NCBI RefSeq assembly: GCF_016082275.1
Contig: NZ_MOWM01000015.1
Span: 1-64,000, forward strand
From: Variovorax sp. E3
GTDB taxonomy: Bacteria; Pseudomonadota; Gammaproteobacteria; Burkholderiales; Burkholderiaceae_C
Length of the DNA: 64,000 nucleotides
Direction: 5' to 3'
Shown here: piece after piece, positions 53,623-62,751 of the stretch
Layout: each line of letters opens with the position of its first letter
Numbering within the stretch: position 1 is the first letter of the stretch
The notes under the pieces: model-generated
Database searches by the model: none
Seen by the model: the letters and a program-made list of their open reading frames with translations, nothing else
Told to the model about the DNA's origin: nothing
Translations under genes and position numbers: made by a program

Positions 53623-55329
53623 TCAGGGCAACGATGCGACACAGCGATAGCTTTCAGCCTTCGTCACATCGCCCGACAGATACGCCGGGTGGTTCGGGTA
53701 ACGGCACATGGGGCGCGTCGCAAGCGTGGCAAAAGGGGCGGCGGGCGCGTTGCGCACCTGCACGAGTGCGTCGGCCGGCGCGCTGCCGCCGGTCACCCAG
53801 TTGTCGAGCGTCGTGAGCAAATCGTGATTGGTGGGAATTTCGGTGCCTGTCGTGAGGCTGGCCGCCGTACCGCCGTGGTTCGATGCCGGTGACACGTAAA
53901 GGCGCACGAACTCGTCGACGACCGGCTGGGTCAGCTTGTCGACCACGCTGCGGTAATACTGAATGCCCGCCACCGGGCTCTGAGCCCAGTCGCCCGCGTT
54001 CTCGCGGATGATGAGCTTGCCGCCTCGCGCGCGGAAAGCCGCAAGATCCGGATTGGTCGAGTCCATCAGCGCCGACACCTCCTGAACGCGCGATTTGAAG
54101 TTCGCGGCGTTCCATGTGCGGATGTCGAAAGCGGCGTTCTTCGCGATCACATAGCGCGCGTAGCTGCTGCCGTAGATCACACCGCGGGCGTCTGCCGCAG
54201 TCGGTGGCAGGTTGGGCGCTTTGCCGGTCGTCACCCAGCGTCCCACGCCCTCGCCGCCGAGTTGGATCTCACCGCCGTACAGGCGGCCCGGATAGGTGGT
54301 GAGGCCGTTGGCAAGAGGAAAAGGCATCACGGTCGGCCCGTACGATGCCTTGAGGACGGCGAGTTGCGCATCGGACAGGCAGGTGTCCCCCGTGTCCTTC
54401 CCGCCCGGGCAACGCAAGGTCTGCAGGTCGACGCGCGAGGGGCAGGCAAGGTAGTTGCTCACCACGCCGTCCGCGCTGTTATCGAGCGCGTCGCACGCGG
54501 TGTTCACGTAATTGGCGAGCACGCGCACCTTGCTGGCGTTGATGGCCCCTCCGGCGAACTGCGGCAACTGGTAGTTGACGAAGCCGTTGAAGAGCCCTGT
54601 CCATTGAATCACCGGCACGACGGAGACGATGCCATCGAAATCCTGCGGGTAGCGCTGCGCCATGGTGAGGCCCTCGCGCCCGCCCTCCGAGCCGCCGTAG
54701 AAATACTGTCTGGACGGTGCGCGCCGGTAGTACTGCCGCATCAACACGTGCGCGACGTCCTTGACTTTCTTGTATGACTGATGCGCAAAGTTCAGCAGCA
54801 TCTCGTCATTCAATGCGAATTTGGCGGGGTCGGTCGCTCCGTAAGCCGTGCCGTCGTGACCGGAGTCGGTGCCGAAGGTCGCGAAACCCTGGGTGATCGG
54901 CTGCGCCTGGCCAGGCGCAGCGTCGCGAAGCGCGGCGACTGCATCGACGAGCGTGCCGTTGAAGCCGCCGCCTCCGACCATGACGGCTTTTCCATTCCAA
55001 GTGGTGGGCAGGTTGAGTTGGAAGCGAATCGGATCGGCACCCGCGGAGAGCGGAGCGATCGAGCCCTGCACCTTGCAATATTCGGAGAAAGAAGGCGAGG
55101 TGGTGACAGCCGGGACGAGCACGGCGGACGACACGGTTGCGCTGCCGCTTGCCAGCCCGATCTGCCCCGCGGCGACCGTAGTGCCGGCCATGCCGGCGCA
55201 GGTCCGAGCAAGCGAGGTCTTGTCCGGTACGGCCAGAAAGGCCGTACTGCCGCACGCGGAAAACAGCGTCACGCAGGCGATAAGGCTGGCTACGCCAATC
55301 CAGCGGCGTGGATGAGTTTCTCTCGTCAT
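53623..55329 (-). CDS. Tannase/feruloyl esterase-family lipoprotein
   Basis: 568-residue secreted serine esterase. The lipobox LFSACG gives lipidation near residue 26. The nucleophile is in GGSEGGREG, and the calcium-site/lid region carries several cysteines in CDALDNSADGVVSNYLACPS and CPGGKDTGDTCLSD typical of the tannase family; the C-terminal NHGG segment holds the probable catalytic His. The start at 55329 is chosen for the lipoprotein signal; the open frame runs further upstream without a signal. It probably releases phenolic acids from gallate or hydroxycinnamate esters outside the cell. Confidence 0.9.
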   Translation of the reverse strand: MTRETHPRRWIGVASLIACVTLFSACGSTAFLAVPDKTSLARTCAGMAGTTVAAGQIGLASGSATVSSAVLVPAVTTSPSFSEYCKVQGSIAPLSAGADPIRFQLNLPTTWNGKAVMVGGGGFNGTLVDAVAALRDAAPGQAQPITQGFATFGTDSGHDGTAYGATDPAKFALNDEMLLNFAHQSYKKVKDVAHVLMRQYYRRAPSRQYFYGGSEGGREGLTMAQRYPQDFDGIVSVVPVIQWTGLFNGFVNYQLPQFAGGAINASKVRVLANYVNTACDALDNSADGVVSNYLACPSRVDLQTLRCPGGKDTGDTCLSDAQLAVLKASYGPTVMPFPLANGLTTYPGRLYGGEIQLGGEGVGRWVTTGKAPNLPPTAADARGVIYGSSYARYVIAKNAAFDIRTWNAANFKSRVQEVSALMDSTNPDLAAFRARGGKLIIRENAGDWAQSPVAGIQYYRSVVDKLTQPVVDEFVRLYVSPASNHGGTAASLTTGTEIPTNHDLLTTLDNWVTGGSAPADALVQVRNAPAAPFATLATRPMCRYPNHPAYLSGDVTKAESYRCVASLP

Positions 55330-55767
55330 ACATGTCTCGGGTTCGGCTTCATGGGATGCGCCCACACCTCGAAATCGATCACACACGCGGATCACCGATA
55401 CGAAGGGTTCTGCCTCGCAAAAACTGCGCTTCATGGCTTCATCACAGCTCATGCTCTCTGGGCGCATGAAGTACTTTGCCCGCACCTTGCAGAGACTCCC
55501 CTCGGATAAACCCGCCTCTAGGGAATACGCCGTGCACTGGGAAGTGCCGTCAGGCGACGAGTGCCGCATCGTTCGCGCGCGCCGGCACCTGGGCGCTTCG
55601 CCGCTGGCAAGACGTCGCGACCGTCACTCTTGCGCTTCACAACCAATCGGCGCACACGGCCTTGCGCAGGACCTCCTGTGCGTTGCTGCTGAAACGCCCG
55701 TTCACGGGCACCTCCTTGAGCGCGGAAATACCGTCGAGAGGCCGCAGGCGTTCGCTGTCGCTCGGAG
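55330..55767. other. Region with no supportable gene
   Basis: 438 bp between the esterase and a Bug gene. One minus-strand frame ends in a protein-like tail (EVPVNGRFSSNAQEVLRKAV, stop near 55637), possibly the C-terminus of a lost gene. No motif recognised. Confidence 0.35.
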
Positions 55768-56754
55768 CTACAGCGGCGCAATCTTCGCGCTCGCCATCAT
55801 CCGCCCCGTCAGGTCGATCTCGTCGCGAATCACCTGCAGGTAGCCTTCGGGGGTGGACGGCGCGACCTGGCTGCCCTGCTCGGTCAGCGCGGCGATCACC
55901 TTCGGGTCTTTCAGGATGCGGCTGAACACCTCGTACAGGCGGTGGGCAATGGCATCGGGCGTGCCGGCGGGCAGCGACAGGCCTCCCCACGACGTGAGCT
56001 CCACGCCTTGCAGCCCCTGCTCGTCCAGCGTGCGTACCTCGGGCAGCGTGGCGTTGCGCTTCGACGCGGCAACGCCCAGCGGCCTGAGCTTGCCCGCCTT
56101 CACGTGCGGATAGGCCACCGCAAGAATGGGCATGCCGAAGGTCACCTGGTTGCCCAGCACCGCATTCACCAGCTCCGACGCGCCCTTGTACGGCACATGC
56201 GTGGCGCTGATCCGCGCGGCATTCAGGAACAGCTCCACGCCCAGGTGCGACGGCGTGCCCACGCCGCCCGACGCGTAGTCGAGCTTGCCGGGATGAGCGC
56301 GCGCCCGGGCGATCAGGTCCTGCAGGCTCTCGATGCCCGATGCGGGGTTGACGATCAGCAGCACATCCGCTGTCGTCAGGCGCATCACATGGCGGAAGTC
56401 CTTCATCACGTCGTAGCCGGGGTTCTGGTACATCCGCGCGTTCGCGGCCATGGGGCCGGCGGAGTAGATCCAGGTGTAGCCATCGGGCGCGGCGCGCGCC
56501 ACCTGCCGCGCGCCGATGTTGCCCGCGGCGCCGCCCTTATTCTCGATGATGATCGGCTGCCCCAGCAACGGTCCGGCCGCTTCCGCGAGGATGCGGGCGC
56601 CGGTGTCGGGACCGGTGCCGGCCAGGTAGGGAACGACCCATTTGATGGGCCGGCTGGGCCAGTGGCCGGAGGCGCGCACCGCCGTGGCCAGTGGCAGCAG
56701 CGGCGAGGCTGCGAGCGCGCGGCACAGCGCGCGACGGGTGAGGTCGGTGTTCAT
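55768..56754 (-). CDS. Bug-family (TctC) periplasmic solute-binding protein
   Basis: 328-residue Bug receptor. The N-terminus MNTDLTRRALCRALAASPLL suggests a twin-arginine signal. Mature motifs are WPSRPIKWVVPYLAGTGPD, IENKGGAAGNIGARQV and THVPYKGASELV. It lies 39 bp downstream of the acyl-CoA dehydrogenase and is probably the last gene of the LysR-ligase-dehydrogenase operon, delivering an organic acid for activation by the ligase. Confidence 0.94.
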   Translation of the reverse strand: MNTDLTRRALCRALAASPLLPLATAVRASGHWPSRPIKWVVPYLAGTGPDTGARILAEAAGPLLGQPIIIENKGGAAGNIGARQVARAAPDGYTWIYSAGPMAANARMYQNPGYDVMKDFRHVMRLTTADVLLIVNPASGIESLQDLIARARAHPGKLDYASGGVGTPSHLGVELFLNAARISATHVPYKGASELVNAVLGNQVTFGMPILAVAYPHVKAGKLRPLGVAASKRNATLPEVRTLDEQGLQGVELTSWGGLSLPAGTPDAIAHRLYEVFSRILKDPKVIAALTEQGSQVAPSTPEGYLQVIRDEIDLTGRMMASAKIAPL

Positions 56755-56793
56755 GGTGCTCTTGTCTCCTGATACTTGTTCTTGCGCCGGCGG

Positions 56794-58047
56794 CTACTTC
56801 GCCTCGCCGATCAGCTCGCGCGCGATGATGTTCTTCTGGATCTCGCTGGTGCCGGTCAGCACGCGGTACATGCGCAGCATGCGAAACAGGAACTCCACGC
56901 GGCGCCCCTGCACAATGCCTTCGCCGCCATGGATCTGCACCGCCGCGTCGGCGATGCGGAAGGCCGACTCCGAACAGAACAGCTTGGCCATCGACGCATC
57001 GGCGCGTGCGTCGCCGCCGGCGTCGAGCTGGCGCGCGGTCGAGATCATCAGCGCGCGCGCCGCCGCCAGTTGCGTCGCCATGTCGGCCAGCGAGTGCTGG
57101 ATCGCCTGGAACTGCGCGATCGGCTGGCCGAACTGTCGGCGCGTGCGGGCGTAGTCGCGCGCGTCCTTCAGCGCCACCGTGGCCAGGCCCACCATGCCGG
57201 GGCAATGCAGCAGCCGGTTCACGGTGATGCGCCCGAGCGCCAGCGCGAGCCCCCGGCCCGGCTCGCCGATCAGGTGTGCGGCCGGCACGCGGCAGTCGGT
57301 CAGCACGATGTCGCCGGTGGTCGATTGGCCGGCCATCGTCTTGTAGCCCGACTGCACTTCCACGCCGGGCTGGCCCAGGTCGACGAAGAAGGCCGAGACC
57401 TCGCGCCGCTCGGGGCTGTCGGAGGTCGAGGCCATCAGCACCGCGTAGTCCGCGAAAGGCGAGCCCGAGATGAAGCGCTTGCGGCCGTTGAGAACGTAGG
57501 TGTCGCCTTCACGCCGCGCCTGGGTCTGTACCGCGCCCGCGTCGGAGCCCGCCTCGGCCTCGGTGAGCGCGAAGCAGATGGCTTTCTCGGCCTGCGCCAC
57601 CGGCAGGATGAATTTCGCGAGCTGCATCGGCGAGGCAAACCGCGCGAGCGCGCCCACGCGCGGCGGGCCGCTGAGTTCGCCGAACACATGCGGCGCGAGC
57701 GGCGACCCGCTCGCATAGATCGACTCCTTGATGAGCACGTGGTCGAGCAGCGACAGCCCCAGGCCGCCCATCTGCTCGGGCAGCGTCATGCCGTAGAAGC
57801 CGAGCGCGTGCGAGCGTCGCCACACGCGCTGCAGCGTCGCCTTGCCGGGGCTGCGCTCGTGGTCGATGCCCTCCTCGCGCACCAGCGCGGCAAGCTCGCC
57901 GTTCAGGAAATCACCGATGCGGGCGATCAGTTCGGCGGCGCGCGGCGAGCCTTCGAAGGGGCCGTCGAACAGCGGCGAGCGCACGTCGGCGGCCAGGGTG
58001 AGCTCGGGTGCCGTGACTTCTGCATTCATGGTGTGCATGGTGTTCAT
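56794..58047 (-). CDS. Acyl-CoA dehydrogenase
   Basis: 417-residue acyl-CoA dehydrogenase. Landmarks are GMTLPEQMGGLGLSLLDHVL, CFALTEAEAGSDAGAVQTQA, the FAD-binding RKRFISGSPFADY region, and AVQIHGGEGIVQGRRVEFLF before YRVLTGTSEIQKNIIAREL. The catalytic base position near GTSEIQK is as in short/medium-chain enzymes. Several ATGs are possible (58047, 58038, 58029); the frame before them belongs to the opposite strand of the ligase. It overlaps nothing and starts 5 bp from the ligase stop, so they form an operon. Confidence 0.92.
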   Translation of the reverse strand: MNTMHTMNAEVTAPELTLAADVRSPLFDGPFEGSPRAAELIARIGDFLNGELAALVREEGIDHERSPGKATLQRVWRRSHALGFYGMTLPEQMGGLGLSLLDHVLIKESIYASGSPLAPHVFGELSGPPRVGALARFASPMQLAKFILPVAQAEKAICFALTEAEAGSDAGAVQTQARREGDTYVLNGRKRFISGSPFADYAVLMASTSDSPERREVSAFFVDLGQPGVEVQSGYKTMAGQSTTGDIVLTDCRVPAAHLIGEPGRGLALALGRITVNRLLHCPGMVGLATVALKDARDYARTRRQFGQPIAQFQAIQHSLADMATQLAAARALMISTARQLDAGGDARADASMAKLFCSESAFRIADAAVQIHGGEGIVQGRRVEFLFRMLRMYRVLTGTSEIQKNIIARELIGEAK

Positions 58048-58052
58048 CGCGC

Positions 58053-59642
58053 TCAGTTCACGCGGCGGTCTTGCCCGGCCCAGTACGGTGCCTGGATGGC
58101 CTTGCGTGCGATCTTTCCGTTGGCGTTCTTCTGCAGCGCGTCGACGAACTCGATGCGCCGGGGCCGCTTGAAGCCGGCGAGCCTTTGGGCGCAGAAGGCG
58201 TCCAGCGCTGCCGCATCGGCCGCCACTCCGGCTCTGAGCACGATGTGCGCGGCCACGGCCTCGCCCCACTTGTCGTCGGGCACGCTGAACACGCAGGCCT
58301 CGTCGACCGCCGCGTGCTGGTAAAGCACGGCCTCGACCTCCGAGGGATACACGTTGAAGCCGCCGCTGATGACCATGTCCTTCTTGCGGTCGACGATGTA
58401 GATGTAGCCCTCGTCGTCGGCGCGCGCGAGGTCGCCGGTGTGATAGCGGCCGTTCTTCAGCACCTCGGCCGTGAGCTCGGGCGCGCGCCAGTAGCCCGCG
58501 AACACGTCGGCCCCGCCGACCACGATCTCGCCGATTTCGCCCGGCGCGACCGGCTGGCCTTCGTCGTCGCGGATGTCGACCTGCGACTCCAGGAACGGCC
58601 GCCCGCACGAGGCCAGCCGCTCGGGCATTGCGGCGCGCGCGAACAGGTGGTCGTCCACGCTCAGGCCGCACACGCCCGATGTGGTCTCGCCCGCGCCGTA
58701 CCCCTGGGACAGCACGGGGCCGAACACGTCCATCGCCTGCATGATGCGGGCCGGCGCCATGGGCGCCGCGCCGTAGCCCAGCCGGTGCAGGTCGGGCAAC
58801 GGGCGGTACCGGCCCTGCACTTCGGCCAGCAGCATGTTGATCATGGTGGGCACCATGAAGGTGTGGGTCATGCGCTCGTGCTTCATCTCGGCGATGAAGC
58901 GCGCGGGCTCGAAGCCCCCGAACAACCGGATCGTCGCGCCGCTGCACAGCGCGGGCACGAGCTGCATGCCGGACGCATGCGTGATCGGCCCGACCAGCCC
59001 CAGCAGGTCGCCGGGGCGCGGGTTGTCGGGGCGCATCAGGAACTTGCGCAGCTGCGCGAGCCGGTTGCCGAAGGTCTGCATCGCGGCCTTGAGCACGCCG
59101 CTGGAGCCCGAGGTGTAGTGCAGCACGGCGAGCTCGTCCGCAAGCACGCGCGCGGCGGTGAAGCTGTCGCTGGCGCGCGCGAGCAGGCCTTCGTAGGAGG
59201 CCGGCGAGTTCTCTGCGGCATCGAGCAGCAACAGGCGCGGCGCCGCGCCCTTCAGGTGCGCCAGGAAGCTCTCGGCCCGATCGGCGGTGGTGACGATCAA
59301 CGCGGCCTCGCTGTTCGCGATGACCTCGGCCACCTCGACGGGCGCGAGCCGCGCGTTGATGGGCGCCTTCACCAGCGCGGCCTTGTAGCAGGCCAGCTCC
59401 AGCTCGACGATCTCGATGCAGTTGGGCAGGTACACGCCCACGCGCTCGCCGCGCTGCAGGCCAAGGCCGCACAGCGCGTTGGCCAGCCGATTCGAGCGCT
59501 GCTCCAGCTGCTGGTAGGTGACGGCGCGCGACGCGCTCGTGACGGCAAGGCGCCGCGCGTGGATGCGCGCGGCGCGGGATACGAGCGCGCCAACGTTGGC
59601 GATCTCAGGGGTGGCGGGGGGCAGCAAAGTCGTCTCCTTCAT
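58053..59642 (-). CDS. AMP-forming acyl-CoA ligase
   Basis: 529-residue ANL ligase. Motifs are LHYTSGSSGVLKAAM (A3 P-loop), GYGAGETTSG (A5), AGYWRAPELTAEV, GRYHTGDLARADDEGYIYI (A7), DRKKDMVISGGFNVYPSEVE (A8, the hinge) and NANGKIARKAI with the catalytic lysine. The ATG at 59642 lacks a ribosome site, whereas AAGGAG begins right after it and is well spaced for a TTG at 59627, the likely true start. It activates an acid for the following dehydrogenase; acyl chain or aromatic substrate unknown. Confidence 0.92.
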   Translation of the reverse strand: MKETTLLPPATPEIANVGALVSRAARIHARRLAVTSASRAVTYQQLEQRSNRLANALCGLGLQRGERVGVYLPNCIEIVELELACYKAALVKAPINARLAPVEVAEVIANSEAALIVTTADRAESFLAHLKGAAPRLLLLDAAENSPASYEGLLARASDSFTAARVLADELAVLHYTSGSSGVLKAAMQTFGNRLAQLRKFLMRPDNPRPGDLLGLVGPITHASGMQLVPALCSGATIRLFGGFEPARFIAEMKHERMTHTFMVPTMINMLLAEVQGRYRPLPDLHRLGYGAAPMAPARIMQAMDVFGPVLSQGYGAGETTSGVCGLSVDDHLFARAAMPERLASCGRPFLESQVDIRDDEGQPVAPGEIGEIVVGGADVFAGYWRAPELTAEVLKNGRYHTGDLARADDEGYIYIVDRKKDMVISGGFNVYPSEVEAVLYQHAAVDEACVFSVPDDKWGEAVAAHIVLRAGVAADAAALDAFCAQRLAGFKRPRRIEFVDALQKNANGKIARKAIQAPYWAGQDRRVN

Positions 59643-59766
59643 GCGCGTGCCGCAAGCACGCTGTGAGGACGACTTTCGCAGCAGAAGACGCGCGACAACA
59701 AATACCGATTGCTGATGCACGGCCATCAAAAAAGATGATGGCCGGCCTGCTGCGGTGCGTTCGCCG

Positions 59767-60792
59767 CTATGGCCCGGTGGCCTTGGCGCGCTTGCCGAAC
59801 AGGAACTCGGCCTCCCAGCGGCCGGCATCGATCAGCGCGCGCGCTTCTTCGACCAGCACGTCCCGCACGGCGCGGGTCGCGGGGTCTGCCTCGCGGGCCG
59901 AGGAGGTCGCCAGGAAGTAGGTGCGCGCCAGGTCCGGCTGCACCACGCGGGCCGCGAGCCAGCCGCTGCCGGCGGGCGGCGCATCGGCCATGGCGCAGGC
60001 CGGCGAGAAGGTAAAGCCCGCGCCCGCCAGGTAGAGCGAGCGGATGACGCGGGCCGAATCGTGCTCGTGCGCGATGTTGAGTTCCAGCCCCAGGTCGGCC
60101 GCCGCCTCCTCGACGCTCGCGCGGATGCTGAAGCGGCGCGACTGCAGCACCAGCGGCAGGCTGGCGGCACGCGCAAAAGGCAGCTCGGGCCGCTGCACCG
60201 CGCCGGCGTTGCCGCGTCTGCCCTTTTGCTTCTGCTGGCCGGCCGGCGGCTGCGTCATCGCGGCCACTTCGCCGGTCGCGTCGAAGCCGCAGATGAACAT
60301 CGGCTCGCGCACGAAGGGCTTCACGTCGAGGCCGTTGACGTACTCGGTATCGACCAGCAGGCCGATGTCCGCCCGCCGGTCCACCATGGCCTTGCGCACC
60401 ATCAGGCTCAGGTCATCGAGGACGAACACGCGGATGCGCGGATGCGTGCGCTTGAGCCGCGCGAGCACGGGGCCAAGCAGCAGCGAAGCCAACAGAAAAG
60501 GCACCGCGACGGTGACCGAGCCCTCCAGGCCCTCCGGCGAGCGCTGCAGGCGCTCGCGCATGGCGCTGGCGTCGGACAGCAGCTTGCGCGCGTCCTGATA
60601 GAGCTGCAGGCCGGCCGCCGTGGGCGTGACGCCCGCGTGCGAACGCTCGAACAGCTGCGTGCCGAGCTCGGTCTCCAGCTTCTTGATCTGCGCCGTCAGC
60701 GCGGGCTGCGCGACGTACAGGGCCACAGCGGCGCGCGAGAGGCTGCCGGCCTCCAGGACGGCGATGAAGTAGCGCAGCGATCTGAGTTCCAT
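59767..60792 (-). CDS. LysR-family transcriptional regulator
   Basis: 341-residue LysR regulator, longer than usual (about 300) because of a Gln/Lys-rich insert (PPAGQQKQKGRRGNAG) in the effector domain. The DNA-binding domain is standard: MELRSLRYFIAVLEAGSLSR and PALTAQIKKLETEL. It lies upstream of and in the same direction as the ligase-dehydrogenase-Bug genes, 124 bp apart, so it may regulate or head that transcription unit. The start at 60792 is chosen from the family's conserved N-terminus. Confidence 0.92.
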   Translation of the reverse strand: MELRSLRYFIAVLEAGSLSRAAVALYVAQPALTAQIKKLETELGTQLFERSHAGVTPTAAGLQLYQDARKLLSDASAMRERLQRSPEGLEGSVTVAVPFLLASLLLGPVLARLKRTHPRIRVFVLDDLSLMVRKAMVDRRADIGLLVDTEYVNGLDVKPFVREPMFICGFDATGEVAAMTQPPAGQQKQKGRRGNAGAVQRPELPFARAASLPLVLQSRRFSIRASVEEAAADLGLELNIAHEHDSARVIRSLYLAGAGFTFSPACAMADAPPAGSGWLAARVVQPDLARTYFLATSSAREADPATRAVRDVLVEEARALIDAGRWEAEFLFGKRAKATGP

Positions 60793-60935
60793 GGGCCGGA
60801 GATTCTCCACCCGCGCAGGCGCCGGCTGCCGTCCACCGGCTGCGGAATCGCGAATGCGGGGGAATGCGGACAAGAGCCTGGCGCTTCGGACACGACGGGA
60901 GCGGCCCCAAGGCCGCCCCGCCGACGTACAACGCC

Positions 60936-61346
60936 TTATGCGACCTGGATGTCGATGCGCCGGGGCTGCGCATGCGCGGCCTTGGGAATGCGCAGCCGGA
61001 GCACGCCCTGCGCCAACTCGGCGCTGACGTTCTGCGTGTCGAGTTCCTTGCTCAGCGTGAAGACGCGGCGGAACCTGCCCAACCCCACCTCGGTGTGGCT
61101 GGTCTGCAGGCCCTGCGGCGTCGCCAGATCGGCCTGCGCTTCGATCGAGAGGGTGCCGCCCTCGACGTGCAGGTTCAGGTTCTCGCGGCTGACGCCCGGC
61201 AGGTCCGCATAGAGCGAGATGCCCCCTGCGTCCTCCACGACGTCCACGGGCGGCGTGAGCGCGGGCTCGGCATGCGAAGCTGCGCTCTCGCGTTGCGAAA
61301 CCCGGCTCTGGTCGGCAGGCGAAGAGGTCTGGATGTTGCTGTTCAT
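60936..61346 (-). CDS. Small heat-shock protein (Hsp20)
   Basis: 136-residue alpha-crystallin-domain chaperone. ISLYADLPGVSRENLNLHVE, GRFRRVFTLSKELDT and AELAQGVLRLRIPKA are the standard Hsp20 strands, with the GVLRLRIPK motif and a short C-terminal extension. The N-terminal arm is Ser/Gln-rich. It is encoded 40 bp after a second Hsp20 gene, a class-A/class-B pair as in many proteobacteria. Confidence 0.94.
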   Translation of the reverse strand: MNSNIQTSSPADQSRVSQRESAASHAEPALTPPVDVVEDAGGISLYADLPGVSRENLNLHVEGGTLSIEAQADLATPQGLQTSHTEVGLGRFRRVFTLSKELDTQNVSAELAQGVLRLRIPKAAHAQPRRIDIQVA

Positions 61347-61386
61347 GGCATGGTTCCTTTCCTGAAGGCGCTGAAGTCTTTGAAGG

Positions 61387-61824
61387 TCACTGGATGGCGA
61401 TGCGCCGCGGCTGCGCGCTCACGCGGCGCTGCACCGTGATGCGCAGCACGCCGTCGCGCAACCGCGCCTCGACCGCCTCGGGGTCCGCGTCTTCCGGCAG
61501 GGTCATCACGCGGCGGAATTTCCCGTCGAAGCGCTCGTTGATGTGCACGGCCGCCTTCTCGCCCTCTTTCGGCAAAGCGCTTTGGCGTTCGCCGGAAATG
61601 GTCAGGAGCCCGCGCTCAAGATGGACCTCCAGCGTGGCCGGATCCACGCCCGGTGCAAACGCGTAGATCTCGAGCGCCTGCGAGGTACTGCCCACATTGA
61701 GCGCTGGAAAGCCGTTTGCGGCGAAACCGCGGATCGAAGGTGACAGGTCGAACGCCTGCTGCATGTCGCGTTGCAGGCGATCGATCTCGGCGAACATGTC
61801 GCGGGGAAACAGGGAACGGTACAT
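61387..61824 (-). CDS. Small heat-shock protein (Hsp20/IbpA-like)
   Basis: 145-residue Hsp20. The N-terminus MYRSLFPRDMFAEIDRLQRD is typical of class-A bacterial sHsps; YAFAPGVDPATLEVHLERGL and LLTISGER, GKFRRVMTLPEDADPE and LRDGVLRITV form the alpha-crystallin domain. It prevents aggregation of unfolded proteins under heat stress. Downstream of the companion protein gene. Confidence 0.94.
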   Translation of the reverse strand: MYRSLFPRDMFAEIDRLQRDMQQAFDLSPSIRGFAANGFPALNVGSTSQALEIYAFAPGVDPATLEVHLERGLLTISGERQSALPKEGEKAAVHINERFDGKFRRVMTLPEDADPEAVEARLRDGVLRITVQRRVSAQPRRIAIQ

Positions 61825-61902
61825 GGCTAAACCTCCACGAAAGTTGGATGCAGCGCCGACGCGGCCGCCGGCGCGTTCACGCAGGGTGGCGCTTGACAGG
61901 GG

Positions 61903-62259
61903 TCAGGGCTGGGCGCGCCCGTCGACCTGCGAGCGGGCATTGCGCTCGGGCTGCGCGCGGCGCAAGCCCAGGTCGATGCGGGGTACGGTCTTGATGCGCG
62001 GCATCCGGAATCGCCAGCGCGGCGCACTGGCCTGCGGATAGCTGAATTTCGCAAGCTCCTCGCGCCCTTTCTGGGTCACGGCCAGCACTTGCGCCGCCGA
62101 GGGGGTGCCCGACAGGCTCGAGGGATCCGAGGGAGAAGGCACCAGTGCGACGACGAGGCCGGCGGCGCGAAGCAGCCTGACCTGGTCGATGTCGTCGGTG
62201 CGATAGAAAGTCACCGGCAAGCGGGACGTGGCGATTTGCCTGAGCAGGTTCATGGTCAT
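61903..62259 (-). CDS. Hypothetical companion of the Hsp20 operon
   Basis: 118-residue protein with AAGGAGG six bases before the ATG at 62259, the strongest ribosome site in the window. The first 70 residues (LLRQIATSRLPVTFYRTDDI, then LRAAGLVVALVPSP) look like a small winged-helix or alpha/beta unit. The C-terminal 40 residues are basic. It heads the sHsp transcription unit, 78 bp before the first Hsp20 gene. Function unknown to me; a regulatory role is possible. Confidence 0.75.
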   Translation of the reverse strand: MTMNLLRQIATSRLPVTFYRTDDIDQVRLLRAAGLVVALVPSPSDPSSLSGTPSAAQVLAVTQKGREELAKFSYPQASAPRWRFRMPRIKTVPRIDLGLRRAQPERNARSQVDGRAQP

Positions 62260-62301
62260 ATCAAGCCTCCTTTTCGGTTGACCAGGTTCCAACGGAATTC
62301 G

Positions 62302-62329
62302 ACGTGTGTTCGCTTTGCGCAGTTTCAAG
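62302..62329 (-). promoter_or_regulatory. Candidate heat-shock (sigma-32) promoter
   Basis: On the minus strand CTTGAAA (62323-62329) matches the sigma-32 -35 element exactly. Thirteen bases on, ACACACGT (62302-62309) is a poor match to the -10. The position, about 45-70 bp upstream of the companion gene, fits control of the two Hsp20 genes. Confidence 0.4.
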
Positions 62330-62461
62330 AGCTCGGCGGCAAAAAATCTGCAGTGGCCGGCGCACGCCCACAGCGGCTTCGGCGGCGACGCGGGGGAGGA
62401 TGATGCGCACCTGCCGCGAGACGTACGTCAGACAGAATCCATTGCAGCAGCCGGCCGCGTC

Positions 62462-62626
62462 TCACATGACGGCGACCGCACGCAGCCCACGGCGCTTCAC
62501 CCGGCGAGCGGCCGCTTCAGCCAGCCCTTGCACACAGTCCCTGCGCGTCGACTCGTTGATCGGCACCACGCGGGTGTGCCGCGAGAGCCGTGAACTCGTC
62601 CAGAACAAGTATCTGTTGAATTCCAT
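62462..62626 (-). CDS. Possible small basic protein
   Basis: A 54-residue frame starting MEFNRYLFWTSSRLSRHTRV, rich in Arg, with AGGAG only three bases before the ATG. No domain recognised. The rest of 62330-62750 holds nothing else supportable. Confidence 0.3.
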   Translation of the reverse strand: MEFNRYLFWTSSRLSRHTRVVPINESTRRDCVQGLAEAAARRVKRRGLRAVAVM

Positions 62627-62751
62627 GGACTCCTGACCTGCGGGGGCTGCCGATAAAAACCCGGACGGGTTTGATGCCGTCAATCCGGTCGGCGAGCAGC
62701 TCTCCCGCCTTGGCGTGTCAACAGGCTCTGGATCGTCGAGGTAAGCTCACG

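Noticed and set aside
56794..59472. 892-codon minus-strand frame suggesting a ligase-dehydrogenase fusion
   Set aside because: The N-terminal 460 codons are an out-of-frame reading of the ligase gene; only the part after 58047 is real.
56776..59666. Two plus-strand frames over 500 codons
   Set aside because: Antisense to the acyl-CoA dehydrogenase and ligase; no motifs.
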